Positions 1 through 11,393 of a DNA stretch of 64,000 nt are shown here, one piece after another. Numbering within the stretch: position 1 is the first letter of the stretch; every line of letters starts with the position of its first letter. Source of the stretch: a bacterium (GTDB taxonomy: Bacteria; Patescibacteriota; Gracilibacteria; BD1-5; UBA6164); contig JAGXIV010000017.1 in the NCBI GenBank assembly GCA_024635485.1, positions 39,365 through 103,364 on the forward strand, read 5' to 3'. Under the pieces are notes generated by a model that had not been told where the DNA came from, ran no database searches, and was given only the letters and a program-made list of their open reading frames with translations. Both the position numbers and the translations under genes were made by a program.

Positions 1-1368
1 TTGGATCTTGATAATATCTGAAATTTAAATGATGACGAAATTTCTGAAATGCTCCGTATTATTCTAGGTATTTCTATTCAAAGTGTTGATTGACTGAAGA
101 AGGTGAATATCTTAGCTCAAAAGGCATTTATTTATCTGAAAAATGAACTACTTTATACAGATAAGGAATTACGTGGAATATGAAATATTCACTTCAATAA
201 CTCTTCTGAAATTATAAATTTTTTTAGAAATACAAAATTAGCACATTGATTACAAAAGTGTATGTTATCAAAAATATGACTTTTGCTGCATGAATGAATT
301 GGCCATGATGTTGAGGAAAAAAGAAATAAAACCATTGACGTACTAGAAAATAAAGTTGTAAAAAACTTAGAAGATCTCGCGAAAGAATCATCACTTTGAT
401 TTGAAAATGTATCAGCAATAGAACAATTTAGAGAAGAATGAAAAACAACTTTTAATGGGTCTATTTATGTTGAAAATTTAAATTCTCAGGCAAGAAAAAT
501 AAATTTTACAGTTGAGATTCGTGAAAAATCACTTGAATCATCAATTTCAAAGGCATTGAGAGAAAAAGATTATGTCAGCCAATGAGATATTATGGATTTA
601 CTTGGTATAAGAATTACAACGAAAAATAAAGAAGATAAACTCTTACTCATGAATAGAATTTCTCAGCTAGCATTTAAATATTGAGAATACAGAATAAAAA
701 ACAAAAATGGAATAGGTAAATTGGACTTAGAAACTATATTATGAGAATCAGAATTCTTCACAAAAAATGAATCGACAAGACTCTTTATACAACGATTAGA
801 AGAAAGTTTTAATTCACTTGATCGTAGAGCGAGTACTGCACTAAAATACTCAGATGTAAAAATCGTCCCAGTATGAGATGGAAATAAACTCAGTTTTGAA
901 ATTTTATTTTTCGATGAGTGACATATTAATAATTTTGGTCTTTCACATCATATCTCTTTTCAATATAAAAGAAAAATTGAAGAGAGAATTAGGCTAGAGT
1001 GATTTATACTTTGAGAATGAATAACTATTATTGCTGACGCAATGGTTGATAAAATCTGATCAAGTACAAAAGCGTCACTTTGAAACATTACCCCAACTGA
1101 TCTCTTAGGTCAAACCTTGATAGATATTTATGATGAATCTCTTGTATATAGGAAAGATTATTGATTAAAAAATCATTCAGAAATTAAAAAAATGCAAAAG
1201 CAGGAACTTGTGTATGAATTAAAACGAGTATTGCCTTTATATTTTGCTACTCGACTTATACCATATAAGGATTCAAAATGAAACACATCTCGAAGAAAGA
1301 AATATACTAATAAGATTTGAATAGAAAATCTCTCTGTATTAGAAGAATCAAATACATATCTTAGTTAG
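1..1368 (+). CDS. RelA/SpoT-like nucleotidyltransferase domain protein (5' partial)
   Basis: The frame is open from the first base of the window, so the start lies upstream; it ends at TAG. At least 455 residues, with many UGA-Gly codons. The middle holds a stretch resembling the start of a RelA/SpoT synthetase domain: a basic segment (VEIREKSLESSI), then GDIMDLLGIRI, comparable to the D-x-x-G-x-R-I motif of (p)ppGpp synthetases. Further on, FGLSHHISFQYKRK could match the region where RelA proteins have a conserved aH..Y. The N-terminal part is helical and unrecognised. A divergent alarmone synthetase or a related nucleotidyltransferase is the best guess, by motif only. Its 3' end overlaps the convergent rhodanese gene by 8 bases. 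Confidence 0.45.
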
Positions 1369-1672
1369 ATTTCTTCCATTCATCAATTCAGCCGATTAAA
1401 TCATAGACTTCTCAAAATCAGAGTTCTTGCATGAGGCTTGCTACTTGTTGACTTCTATTTCCATGATAACAATATATGAGATACTTCCCTTCTCTAGGAA
1501 GTTTTTTTATATGTTCAAGAGCTTCTGGTTTATATACATCTATATGAACTTGTTTTTCTGAAATTACTCAAAAAATATCTTGTTCTTGTTTGGTTCGTAC
1601 ATCAAGAAGTGTGTGTTCTCAAGAATCCAGAGCATCTTTGAATTCAATTGTATTAAGTCTATTTATTGTCAT
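1361..1672 (-). CDS. single-domain rhodanese (sulfurtransferase)
   Basis: 103 residues, the usual size of a single rhodanese domain. LLDVRTKQE near the N-terminus is the family's D-V-R motif, and the catalytic loop is seen as YCYHGNRS with the active Cys at residue 68. The C-terminus ends in the typical GGIDEWKKS. Such proteins carry sulfane sulfur as a cysteine persulfide in the cytoplasm. The start ATG lies inside the end of the upstream small membrane-protein gene (10-base overlap), so the two are probably cotranslated; miaB lies just upstream of that. A link to sulfur supply for tRNA thiolation is possible from this position but is only inference. Confidence 0.85.
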
Positions 1673-1917
1673 GTTCTTCATTTTATATTTCTAGTCGTAT
1701 TAGGAGCAATATTTCATATATCATTATCTAAGTTTTGTTCTATCTCTGTGATATTTCAAAGAATTTCATCAATTTTCTCTAAAATTATTTCATTATAATT
1801 TTGACCAGTCAGTGCATCAATCTTATTTGGTACTAATTGAAAATGGTATATGACAATAAGATAGAGAAAAATTATTAAAATAATCATACTGAAGAATTTT
1901 GTAAGAGTATATGCCAT
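1663..1917 (-). CDS. small single-pass membrane protein
   Basis: 84 residues: one hydrophobic N-terminal segment (about residues 8-27, rich in I, L, F) followed by a polar, probably coiled tail with repeated I/L/E/N. No known family recognised. ATG start (MAYTLTKF) 33 bases after the miaB stop; its own stop overlaps the rhodanese start. Likely anchored in the cytoplasmic membrane with a soluble tail; function unknown. Confidence 0.6.
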
Positions 1918-1950
1918 AGTTCAAATTTTAAGAATTAATGTAACACTCTG

Positions 1951-4005
1951 CTATGAAAATATTTCAATGAATTCTCATTTTAGTACATATTTATCAAGTT
2001 CTGTTATTTTAACTGAAACAATACTTCCAACTTTGGTATCTAAGGGAGCTTTGAAAAATACCTCTTTAAAGTTTCTGGTTCTTCCGAAAAAAAATCCATC
2101 TCTACTTCCTGAAACTAATATTTCTTCTGTCCTAGCTATCATAAGCTTATTTCTTTTTTTGACACTTTCTAAAAGAGCATCATTTAAAATATGCCACCTT
2201 CTTGCTTTTTCTGCTTCAGGTACGTCATCAGGAAGGACTTTAGCTGCAGCTGTATTTGGTCGAACTGAATATCGTGCAATATAACAATAATCAAATTCAC
2301 ATTCTTGTATTGCCCTCAATGTTTCAAGAAACATTTCTTCTGTTTCTCCTGAAAAACCTACAATAATATCTGTAGAGATGGAAAAAAGAGGATCTCTAGA
2401 CCTCATATATTTCACCATTTCTTTAAAATCATTGTAACTATGTCTTCTATTCATTCTTTTAAGCATAGCATCACTTCATGATTGGAGTGCAAAATGTAAA
2501 TAATTACATGTTTTATCACAATCAAAATGAGCATCAAGTATATCTCGAGTCATATCGTGAGGATTACTTGAAGTAAAGCGAACCCTATCAAGTCAATCAA
2601 TACTATCTATACTTCATAATAGTTCTCTAAATGGAGAAGTAAAACTGAGTTTTGGGAGGAGTTTTTCAAAATCATACCAGTCTTTAATTCTAAATATATT
2701 TGAATTGTTTTCAGTAATATTCCTATTCCATGGAGCATGAAAAACACATATCTTCCCATTAAAGTGAGTGTTATATGATGTAATATGATGAGGCCCATCA
2801 TCTATTACTATCTCTAGAGATAGTTTATTTGCAGCGGTGTATTTATTATCATGTCAGTTCTCTTTGATAAAGATAATTTCTTCAAAAAAATTATCTCAGA
2901 AATACTTATTTAAAATATCATGTGTACTTTGTTTTGCATCTATTTCTCTAGAAGTGATAACATAGATTTGATGTCACTGGGATTTAAGTCACTTTAATAC
3001 ACTTTCTCAACCGGTATGAATCTGCAAATTTCGAGCATTATCAGTTTCAAAAATATGATACTCATTCATTAATTCCTGTATTCATCCACAATCAAAAGTA
3101 TCTATATCATCCATTTTGATTATTTCGTGGAACTTTTGGTTATATTGTTCAAGTAATTCTTCTCAGAGAACAACAAAGAGTGTATCATCAAGATCTACTC
3201 AAATCTTTAGCTTGTTATCTTCATTGTTCCATTTTGATTTTTCGTTATTCCATAATTTCAAGTTTTTTTGTTTTCCATATGAATTTACATTTTGTCAGAG
3301 AAGTGTGACTTCTTTTGCTCATTGTGAAACAGCCCTTTGAACTTCGGAAACTATTTCTTCTTTATCTCGAGAAAGCTCAGATCATCTCGTAAATGGCACG
3401 ATACAAAAGCTACAAAAATTATCACATCATGATTGTATAATTATGGAGGCTGAAAATGGATTTTCTCTTTGTTGTACTTGTTTTAAATAATCATCAAATT
3501 TATCTTCTTGTCCTACTTTTTCTTGATATATCTCACTGAGAATGAGAGCTAAGTATTTCGTCTCTTCTATTCTGAGAGTGAAATCAAGAAGTTTTGTTCT
3601 TCGAAACAAGTCATCTTCATAATTAAATATTCCCTCTTTATTTTCAAGAAGTTGTATTTTTTTAACCGTTTTTTTTCTTGTTTTTTCTCAGTCACTCAAT
3701 TCTGTTACATATTTCTCTGCTAGACCAGTTTTTCTGACCATACATCCAGTGATTCAAGCTATTATAGGTCATCTATCTCAAGTTATTTTTCTGTTGTTAT
3801 TGAATTTATCAATTTCATGCAGGAATCAAAAGACTCTATCTTCTCATTTTTGTCGTACACTACACGTATTGAAAATCACAAGATCAGCATCTTCTATTGT
3901 GAGAGAACGAAAAAAACCAGACTGGAGAAGAATCATATGAATCTTCTCACTGTCAGCCTGGTTCATTTGACATCAAAATGTTTGAATGAAGTATTTACGT
4001 TGCAT
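1951..4005 (-). CDS. miaB: tRNA-2-methylthio-N6-dimethylallyladenosine synthase MiaB with inserted HAD-like nucleotidase domain
   Basis: 684 residues, against about 430-470 for usual MiaB, the radical-SAM methylthiotransferase that adds a methylthio group to i6A37 of tRNA. The N-terminal domain starts MQRKYFIQTFGCQMN and holds FNTCSV; the radical SAM cluster motif is C194-x3-C198-x2-C201 (SGCDNFCSFCIVP). The family motif GQNVNSYG ends at G244. The sequence then leaves MiaB until about residue 454, where it resumes at the LDRVRFTSSNP and LQSGSD motifs and runs to a TRAM-like C-terminus. The insert has HAD motifs: DLDDT (nucleophile D271, D273), VITSR (T351) and VIDDGPHH (D402, D403), closest to NT5C-type deoxyribonucleotidases. 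The frame is continuous with UGA as Gly. ATG chosen by alignment to the MiaB N-terminus. The C-terminus passes through a UGA and ends at TAG. Confidence 0.93.
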
Positions 4006-4019
4006 GAAAGGAAATGAAT

Positions 4020-5552
4020 TTAATATTTGAGAGCTTCTTGAAGCTGATTATCTATGTTCTGGGTTTTAAAAAGTTCAGTATCAAATTCTATTGTAATATC
4101 TGGCTGTATTCCTACCCCATCTATTCAATTTTTATTTTTTCAAGTATACCACTTTGCAGATGTATATTTAAGAGTTGATCCATCACTATAATTTTTAAGT
4201 GATTGAACTGAACCTTTTCCAAAACTTTTCTCTCAAATTATTATAGATTCTGGAAAATAATCTTTGAGTGTTCAAACAAGTATTTCAGATGCAGAAGCAC
4301 TTCATGCATTTTGAAGAAGTATAATATTGTAGTCTTTTGGATTAATTGTTTCAAGTCCAATTGAGGTGTATTTGATATCTTTTTGACCATTACTTACTAT
4401 AGCAGTAGCACTCCCCTGAGGTACAAAATAACTCAGTATTAATGAAGCTTCATCGAGGTATCAACCTGGATTATTTCTAACATCTATAACTATATTTTTT
4501 ATAGAACTATCTTTTGCAAGCGTTTCAATTGCATTTTTAAACTCATCACCAACATTATCTCAAAAAGTTTTAATTTGAATATAATATGTATCTGAGTTTT
4601 CTTTCCTATGTTCAATATTATGAATCGTTATTGTATCTCTTTTGACCTTGAATTTTTTCTCTTCTGACTTACGAAGTACCGTAATTTCTGTAGTTGTTCC
4701 AGCAGGACCTTTTATCCAGGAAACAAGTTCAGCTAAAGAGTTTTGAGGAGTAACCGTTTTTCAATCTACAGAAATTACTTGATCTCATGCACGTAATCAA
4801 GCCATCTCTGCAGGAGAACCTGCTATAGGCGAAATAATAATAAGTTTTCCTGGTTCATTCATTTCAATATAAGCTCCTATTCCTTCGAACTCTCCGTTGA
4901 GTCATGAGAAGAAGTCAGAACTTTCTATTGCAGGAAAATAACTTGTATACTTATCTCAAACTCAATCAGCTAGTCATTTAATTGCTGATTCAACTAATTG
5001 TTCTTTACTTACTTGATCTCTGTCATAATAAGAACTAGTAATAGTATTGAATACATCATTAAATATTGTTTCTTTTTCTCATAGAACTGAGTTCGTATTT
5101 CAGCTTGTCTGAACAATAGTAATTGGATTTTCTGAAGTTTTTGTTTGAAGAGTCTCATTTAATGAAGCTAAATCTTGTTCTCGTAAAAAATTTGATTTCT
5201 TTTCCGAGAGGCTTTGATTTCATGAAATCTTGAGTTTTAAAATATTTTTGACTAGTCATTCAAATGTGTAGAGGTCTACATTTTTGTTTGGTACTATTTG
5301 TGTGGAAACATTTTTTATCAGATTTAAATATACGAGTTTTTGAAGAGCATCCTCAAGTAAAGAGTCTTTTATAACATCAGTATACTTTAGGTTAATATAT
5401 TGAAATGATTCTGGAATTGTAGTATCAACTGAATTTGCGAGAAATATAAAAGCATCATTTCTGTTAACTATATCCTGAGGAGCAGCATTCAGTCAAGAAT
5501 AACTAGTGAGTGATACAATTGAAATGAGAGTATAAAATAATTTTTTGTGCAT
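4020..5552 (-). CDS. carboxyl-terminal processing protease (S41, CtpA/Prc type)
   Basis: 510 residues. A signal peptide is visible (MHKKLFYTLISIVSL, cleavage near residue 23), so it is exported. After a poorly conserved region comes a PDZ domain (about 230-315, with SPAEMAGLRAGDQV) and the S41 core: VIDVRNNPGG, the catalytic Ser in GSASASEI (S420) and the general-base Lys in FGKGSVQ (K446). These proteases cut unfolded or signalling proteins at their C-termini outside the cytoplasm. The stop is 15 bases ahead of the miaB start, so the two genes are probably cotranscribed. Both catalytic residues are intact, so it should be active. Confidence 0.93.
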
Positions 5553-5624
5553 AAATTTGTATTAGATATAGGTCTATATATTCTACTTATTCTTTTGTAA
5601 ATAAAAATAGTTTTTTATCTATTT

Positions 5625-5873
5625 TTACTTTAAAACTGTTCCACTACTTCCTGTTCAAAATAGTAAATCTAATCCTCAAAAAGGATAGAGTACTCCTACA
5701 AATATCATAAACAGACCCACTAATATCATTATCAGATAGGTTCAACCACTTCACAGGTATTTCTCTGCCCACATAAAATTTCAAGTCCATGATTTTACAT
5801 TTCTTCTAAATTTTATGAGTGAAATTCAGCCTGCAATAAATAATAGGGCATAAAATATCTTAAGAAATATCAT
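5625..5873 (-). CDS. small two-helix membrane protein
   Basis: 82 residues with an N-terminal hydrophobic helix (MIFLKIFYALLFIAGL), a basic stretch (KFRRNVKSW), and a second long hydrophobic segment (about 48-75, YLIMILVGLFMIFVGVLYPF). No family recognised. It lies between polA (C-terminal part) and the protease gene on the same strand, 34 and 72 bases away. Probably an integral cytoplasmic-membrane protein; function unknown. Confidence 0.6.
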
Positions 5874-5907
5874 TGTATTTTGTATTAAAGGATAAGTGTT
5901 ACAAACA

Positions 5908-7383
5908 TTATTTACATTCTTTCCAATTTTTTCATTCTCCTGAATCTACTTTAAGTTCAATAGGAGCTTCTGGTAGGATAGATTCCATAATTTTAGGAAT
6001 TTTAATTATCAATTCATCATATTCATTTGGAACTATATTAAATACAAGTTCATCATGTACTTGTAATAACATGGTACTCTTATAATTTCAATCTTTTAGC
6101 ATTGCTGAAATCTGAATCATAGCGATTTTGATAATATCAGCACTACTTCACTGAATGGGCATATTTATAGCTTCTCGTTCGGCTCAAGAAGCAATCATCT
6201 TATTTTTATCATTTATTGCTGGGATATATCTCCTTCTTCAAAAGAGAGTTTCTACATAACTTTTCTTCTTACATTCTTGTATAGTTGCATCATAAAATTC
6301 TCGTACTCTTGGATAATTTTCATAAAAGGCATCAATATACTCGCGTGCTTCTTTCTGACTTATATCAATCATCTTAGTGAGTCAAAAAGGACTAATTCAG
6401 TAAATAACTCAGAAATTCACTGCTTTTGCAACTTTTCTTTGGGTACTGGTGATATTTGAAGTTTTGAAAATAAACTCTCACGTTACTTGATGGATATCTC
6501 TCCCCTCTTTAAAAGCTTTGAGAAGATTTTCATCCTTACTCATAATTGCAAGCAATCTTACTTCTACTTGAGAGTAATCAAAAGCTACTAGTAAGTCTCA
6601 TGGAGAGTCAGCTATAAAAGCAGACCTTATTTCTCCTGCTACATCATCTCATGTTGGAATATTTTGAAGATTAGGATTGGTACTTGAAAGTCTTCAGGTT
6701 GAAGCAATAATTTGATTATAGCTTGTATGGATTCTGTTATCATTTGAAGTAACATTTAAAAGTCATTCAACATAGGTTGAACGCAGTTTACTATAATGTC
6801 GAAACTGTACTATCTTACTTGCTATAGGGTAGCTTTTTGCAAGATTATCTAACACTTCTGAATTTACAGAGAAACCTGTTTTTGTTTTTTTTGCTGTAGG
6901 ATATCATAATTTCTCAAATAAAACTTCTCAAACTTGTTTTGGAGAATTTATATTAAATATTTCTCATGCAAGGGAGTAAATATCTTTTTCTAAATCAGAT
7001 AAAGCTGCTTCAAGCCTCATTCATAATCATTTCAATTGATCTCGCTGAATCTTAATTCCATGCATCTCCATATCGCTGAGTACATACATAAGTGGAAATT
7101 CAATTGATTCAAGAATTCATCATTTTTTTAGTTCTTGTGTGATGTAAGGATTTTGTTGTTGATGTTTGTAGATTTCATACGTCATATATACATCTTCACC
7201 AGAATATATAGCAGCCTCTGTGAGTTCTACTTCTTCGAATTTCAGAGTTTTTTTAGAGGTAATATCATCATAAGAGATCATGGTGTAGTTAAATTCCTTG
7301 TCTGCTAAAGTATCAAGTCAAAGTCATCTTTGACCAGGATTTTTTATGTATTGAGCTAGTATCGTATCATAGAATCGAGCCAT
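5908..7383 (-). CDS. polA: DNA polymerase I, C-terminal part (end of 3'-5' exonuclease domain plus polymerase domain)
   Basis: 491 residues. The polymerase domain is complete: TGRLSSTNPNLQNIP, motif A (DYSQVEVRLLA), motif B (RKVAKAVNFGVIYG) and motif C (QVHDEL). The N-terminus begins in mid-domain, MARFYDTILAQYIKNP, equal to the FDTMLESYIL region of E. coli Pol I, and carries exo motif III as Y60-SGE-D64. Exo motifs I and II and the 5' nuclease are absent here but sit in the gene at 57692-58990. An in-frame TAA lies 12 bases before the ATG, so no longer N-terminus is possible. Together the parts total 923 residues, against 928 in E. coli. Probably a true gene fission with the two products assembling into one enzyme; that assembly is inferred. 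Confidence 0.92.
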
Positions 7384-7574
7384 AGATTTTTCTTATAATT
7401 ATTAGCTATAGTATATGAGATTTTATCATAAAAAAAAGTTTGAATTTATGACTCATCTCAATATAGTATGTTGACAATATGCTTTTATAGATTATTTATA
7501 TAAAATATATTGAGTAATTTCTATTATAAAAATATGTTTTTATAATTATTTATTAGTATGTAACTTAAGAATTT

Positions 7575-8318
7575 GTGAAAAATTTAAACTTAGCCACTGA
7601 ATCAATTGTTCAAGATTTTGATATAAAGTTTCAAAGGCTTTTCTTAACTTTGTTATCCTTTTATGAATGACAAGAATTTGATGAATTCGATACATTACGA
7701 AATAAATTAAATATTCCTTTATTTTATAAGCTTTATAAAGCAATCTCAGAATTATATAAGTCACAGAGTGATGAAGTATATGCTAGAGATTGAAAATACT
7801 TCGTTGGAAAAACAGAGTTTTTTATATATGAAATTATAGAAATATTTAGTGCTCTGAGTTGAAATGCTAATTTTCAAGATTTTTGAGTATTGATGTATTG
7901 AGAAAATACAAATATAGATGTAGAAACCACTATCACTATGTTAATAAATGATATGAATAACATTCTTGATAAAAATCAAGAATCAGAAATATCTCAATTT
8001 AGAAATTTTTCTCATATGATTTCCATATTGCATCAGTTTAGACTTAATTTTAAGGATTTACCTTATATTCCTTCTCAAGTTTTCAATGAAAATTGAAAAA
8101 TATCCTCAGACTATAATATTATTAAGAAAGGAACAGCATATCATATAGTATATATATGATGAAATAAAGGTTGATTATTCCAAGAATCATTCGATAAAAT
8201 CGAGAATGTTGTATGCTCCATAAGTGCTCTTGAACTTGCAAATGTTCATGATGTACATAAAAATCAAAAAGAAATTCCGGTTCAAGTATATGAATTTATA
8301 CGCTCTCAAAATATATAA
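7575..8318 (+). CDS. hypothetical protein
   Basis: 247 residues from a GTG start (no upstream ATG in frame; an in-frame TAA precedes it by two codons). Mostly helical and acidic, with no signal peptide or membrane segment; the C-terminal third has a possible beta-rich stretch around AYHIVYIGGNKGG. No family recognised. It is transcribed away from polA and ends at a terminator shared with the convergent ndk gene. The frame has typical UGA-Gly use, so it is a real gene of this genome, but the start codon is uncertain. Confidence 0.6.
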
Positions 8319-8326
8319 TTTTTTAC

Positions 8327-8358
8327 AAAAAAAAGACTCATAATTGAGTCTTTTTTTT
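8327..8358. terminator. bidirectional rho-independent terminator
   Basis: Stem GACTCA/TGAGTC extended by A-run and T-run (8 A and 8-9 T) with a 4-base loop, placed between the convergent genes at 7575-8318 and ndk. The T-runs on both strands suit termination in both directions. Confidence 0.85.
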
Positions 8359-8370
8359 GTGTTGATAGAA

Positions 8371-8814
8371 TTATAATATTCCGTCAAAACCTCTTGAGTA
8401 ATCAAATATGTTTTCTCCTTTAAAAAATCTTTTTAGTTCTGTTTGAGCTGTTTCAGCAGAATCAGATGCGTGGATGATATTTCCATCAATAGTAAGACCA
8501 AAATCTCATCTAATAGATCCTGGAAGTGCTTCTTGAGGGTTTGTAGCTCCTGTTAACATTCGTACCGTTGCAATAGCATTTTGACCTGAAACAGCAAGAG
8601 CTACAACAGGAGTTCTCATCATGTATTCTTTGATGCTAGGAAAAAATGGTTTATCAGCAAGGAAGTCATAGTGTTCTGTTACGATAGCGTCATCAAGTTG
8701 CATCATTTTAAGACCATTTATTTTTAGACCTTTTTGTTCAAGTCTTGAAATAACTTCACCGATAAGACCTCTCTCAACCGTATCTGGTTTCAATAAAATC
8801 AAAGTAGTTTCCAT
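8371..8814 (-). CDS. ndk: nucleoside diphosphate kinase
   Basis: 147 residues, the normal family length. Starts METTLILLKPD, holds the conserved RMLTGATNP loop, and reads through a UGA to the active-site histidine in NIIHASDS, the residue phosphorylated during phosphate transfer between nucleoside di- and triphosphates. Cytoplasmic. The gene has its own terminator downstream (shared hairpin) and lies downstream of trhO by about 70 bases. Under the standard code it would stop after GSIR, before the catalytic His, a good demonstration that UGA is sense. Confidence 0.95.
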
Positions 8815-8883
8815 ATTTTTTTATTTATGTAATAAGTTGGCTAGATTATAGCGATAATAACTATATTGCAAGCCAATTAATGA

Positions 8884-10002
8884 CTAATCTATTACAAAAT
8901 CTTCTTTTTGAGAATTTTTATGATTAAATACAACTCAATTCAATTGCTTTTGAAGGTGTTTTCTTATTTCGTTTTGTATTTTGTCTGTCAGTTCTGGATG
9001 AGATTTAATGATACCTCTTTTATTTTTATAATTCATCGAGTCCATTGAGATATCATTTTTTACCATAAGTGTTTCTAGTGCGAGGTCAGCACATTCCTGG
9101 CTACAAAATCAAGCATGCTTCAGATACTCATTTCTATCTACTATAATTCGAGCATTACAGCTTGAAAGTCTACAGTTTTCACAATTATCAGTTTTATTTC
9201 CAGTATAGAGACACTCTCAAATAGTCGTATGAGTGTTATCATCTCATACTTTTTGACTGACTCTATCGTCAAATACATACAGATTTCCAAGCCAGTTTCC
9301 ATCATTGTAGGTATTTATATATTTAACGACTCATCCATCGAGTTGATAGGTATTTTTGAGACCTGCTCTTTGAAGCATGACCGTAGACTTTTCACATCGT
9401 ATACCTCCAGTACAATAGGAAATAACTTTTTTATCTCCGAATTCTTTTTTGTATTCTTCGACTTTATCTTCCAGTTCTCTAAAAGTGAGCGTATTTGCTG
9501 GGATAGCATTTTTAAAATGGCCAAGATTATATTCGTGATTATTTCTCATATCGAGAATAATATAATCATCCATTTTCCCTTCGTCGAGAATTTCTTTAAA
9601 TTCTTCAATCTGCATTCTGTTTCCAGCTGATTCGATTTCCAAACTCGTAAATTTTTTCCCAAGTCCAACTATTTCATCTCTTACTTTTACTTGCATTCGA
9701 GGAAATTTGTGAGCATCTACGAGAGACGCTTTGATATCAAGGTCAGGGATGTTATTCCAGAGTGGATGGTTATGTAAATAAAGCTTGTAAGCTTGTATTT
9801 GACCCTTATTTCCCGTAACAGTACTTGATATTCCTTCAGTTCCTATATAGACTCTCCCCTTCATCCCAATATCAGTGGTAAACTCGAGATGTTCCAATGT
9901 TTCTTGTTCAGGATTTTGGACATCCACAAATTTATAAAAAGTAAGAAGTGTAAACTCTTGTTCGTATTTCATATTTTTCAGATTATTTATATAACGTGCC
10001 AT
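8884..10002 (-). CDS. trhO: tRNA uridine(34) hydroxylase TrhO (rhodanese-type)
   Basis: 372 residues. N-terminal part (LLTFYKFVD, MKGRVYIGTEGIS) followed by a rhodanese domain with the active-site Cys197 in SYCTGGIRCEKS. After a UGA it continues through a Cys-rich segment (ECLYTGNKTDNCENCRLSSCN, with a further CSQEC). TrhO forms 5-hydroxyuridine at tRNA position 34 using O2; the family is YceA/UPF0176. The first ATG gives MARYINNLKNMKY; alignment to relatives would also allow starting at the second Met, ten residues on. Probably its own transcription unit, divergent from the MscS gene. Confidence 0.92.
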
Positions 10003-10197
10003 GTTATAATTTCTTTCGTTGTAGGAAAGATTTGGCAGCTTTATTATAGGGATAAAGGAGTAGAATCAATATTATTTTATAGAATATGTATTTTTTGATA
10101 CTCAAAATACTCTAAAGTCAATTTAATTATGCTCGCTCTTACTTGCAAGTATATTTTAAATGATACACTATAAAAAATATTCTATTATATATCAACT

Positions 10198-11382
10198 GTG
10201 AAATACCTTAATATTCTCTTTCTTGTTCTGAGCATTTTTTATGCCATCTATTATTATTTTATAGCTTGAAAAGATATTAGTTATTGGGCTCGATATAATT
10301 ATACAAATGGTTGATTATATCTTTCTTATTTTCATGCCAGTCTTGCATTTATTTCTCTCGTGATAGTTTTTTGATTTGTAATTTATTTAGTAATATGACT
10401 CCTTAAAAAATTCCTTGTTAAGTTGAGTTTAGGACATAAGAAGGAATTTCCAATTATTCTTAATTTTTCATTGAGATTCTTGACTCTTGTAAAATATCTC
10501 TGAGCACTCCTTATTGCAAGTTTTTTTATTACTGAAAACTATGTAACTCGAAACTGGATTACAAATGTACAAATTATCGTTGCAACAACACTCGTAGTAT
10601 ATTTTTTGAGCGGAGTAAGCCGTATACTCTTAGAAAGAAAATTTCAAAAACTTTCAAATGAGAAATCTTCCAGTGCCTCAGTTTTAAAATTCTGAAACAA
10701 GATTTTATTTATTCTTATTTGGATTGTAGGGATATGATATATTCTCTGAAACTTTTGATATAATTTGAATGCTCTCTTAGCTTGAGCTGGAATTTGATGA
10801 CTTGCTGTCGCTCTTGCAGCTCAAAAAAGTATTACAAATATATTTTGAGCAATAACAATTATATTAAATAAACCATTTCAAATTTGAGATTATGTAAGTA
10901 TTAATGGTCAGGAATGAACTGTTCGAGATATTTGATTATCTTATGTTACACTTATAGATAGAGCATGACATCAAGTTATGATGCCGAATGAAAATATAAT
11001 AACGAGTTCTATTGCCAATATGTCTGTAAGAGAAAGCCGAAGGGTTGATTTTATTATTTGAGTCGTGTATTCCACGAGTTTAGAAAAAGTGAAAGAGTGA
11101 GTAAGTATGATTGAAAATCTTCTAAAGAAATATGAAACGAAACATGAAATTAGTGATGACATACGTGTCACTTTTGATACTTTTAATTCATTTTCTCTTG
11201 ATATAAAAGTTACTTATTTTTCAATCGTTTGAAGTCTTTCTGAATTTAATCATCAAAAACAGGAAATCAATTTAGAAATAAAACAACTCTTTTCTGATGC
11301 TCAAATCGATATGGCATTCCCAACAAGTGAGATGATTATAAAGAATGAAAGCATTCCAACTCCCAAGAGTTCTAAAAAATAA
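10198..11382 (+). CDS. MscS-family mechanosensitive ion channel
   Basis: 394 residues from GTG. Five or so hydrophobic segments in the first 210 residues, then the MscS pore helix and beta domain: GLAVALAAQKSITNIFGA, PFQIGDYV, GTVRDIGL and PNENIITSSIAN are classic family motifs. It forms a stretch-gated channel that releases solutes under osmotic downshock. Several pore-helix glycines are coded by UGA. No ATG lies nearby in frame, so GTG is the best start. The stop is 11 bases from the end of the convergent membrane-protein gene. Confidence 0.93.
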
Positions 11383-11393
11383 ACAACTTATTC

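Noticed and set aside
1967..2284. Plus-strand open frame over the miaB C-terminus
   Set aside because: Shadow of miaB on the opposite strand; no family features, while miaB is continuous with strong motifs.
5908..7383. Intein or trans-splicing as the cause of the polA split
   Set aside because: Neither half has intein motifs (no N-terminal Cys/Ser block, no C-terminal HN); the C-part has a normal ATG after a stop codon.
9229..9630. 133-codon plus-strand open frame
   Set aside because: Lies fully antisense to the trhO rhodanese domain; no own start context or homology.
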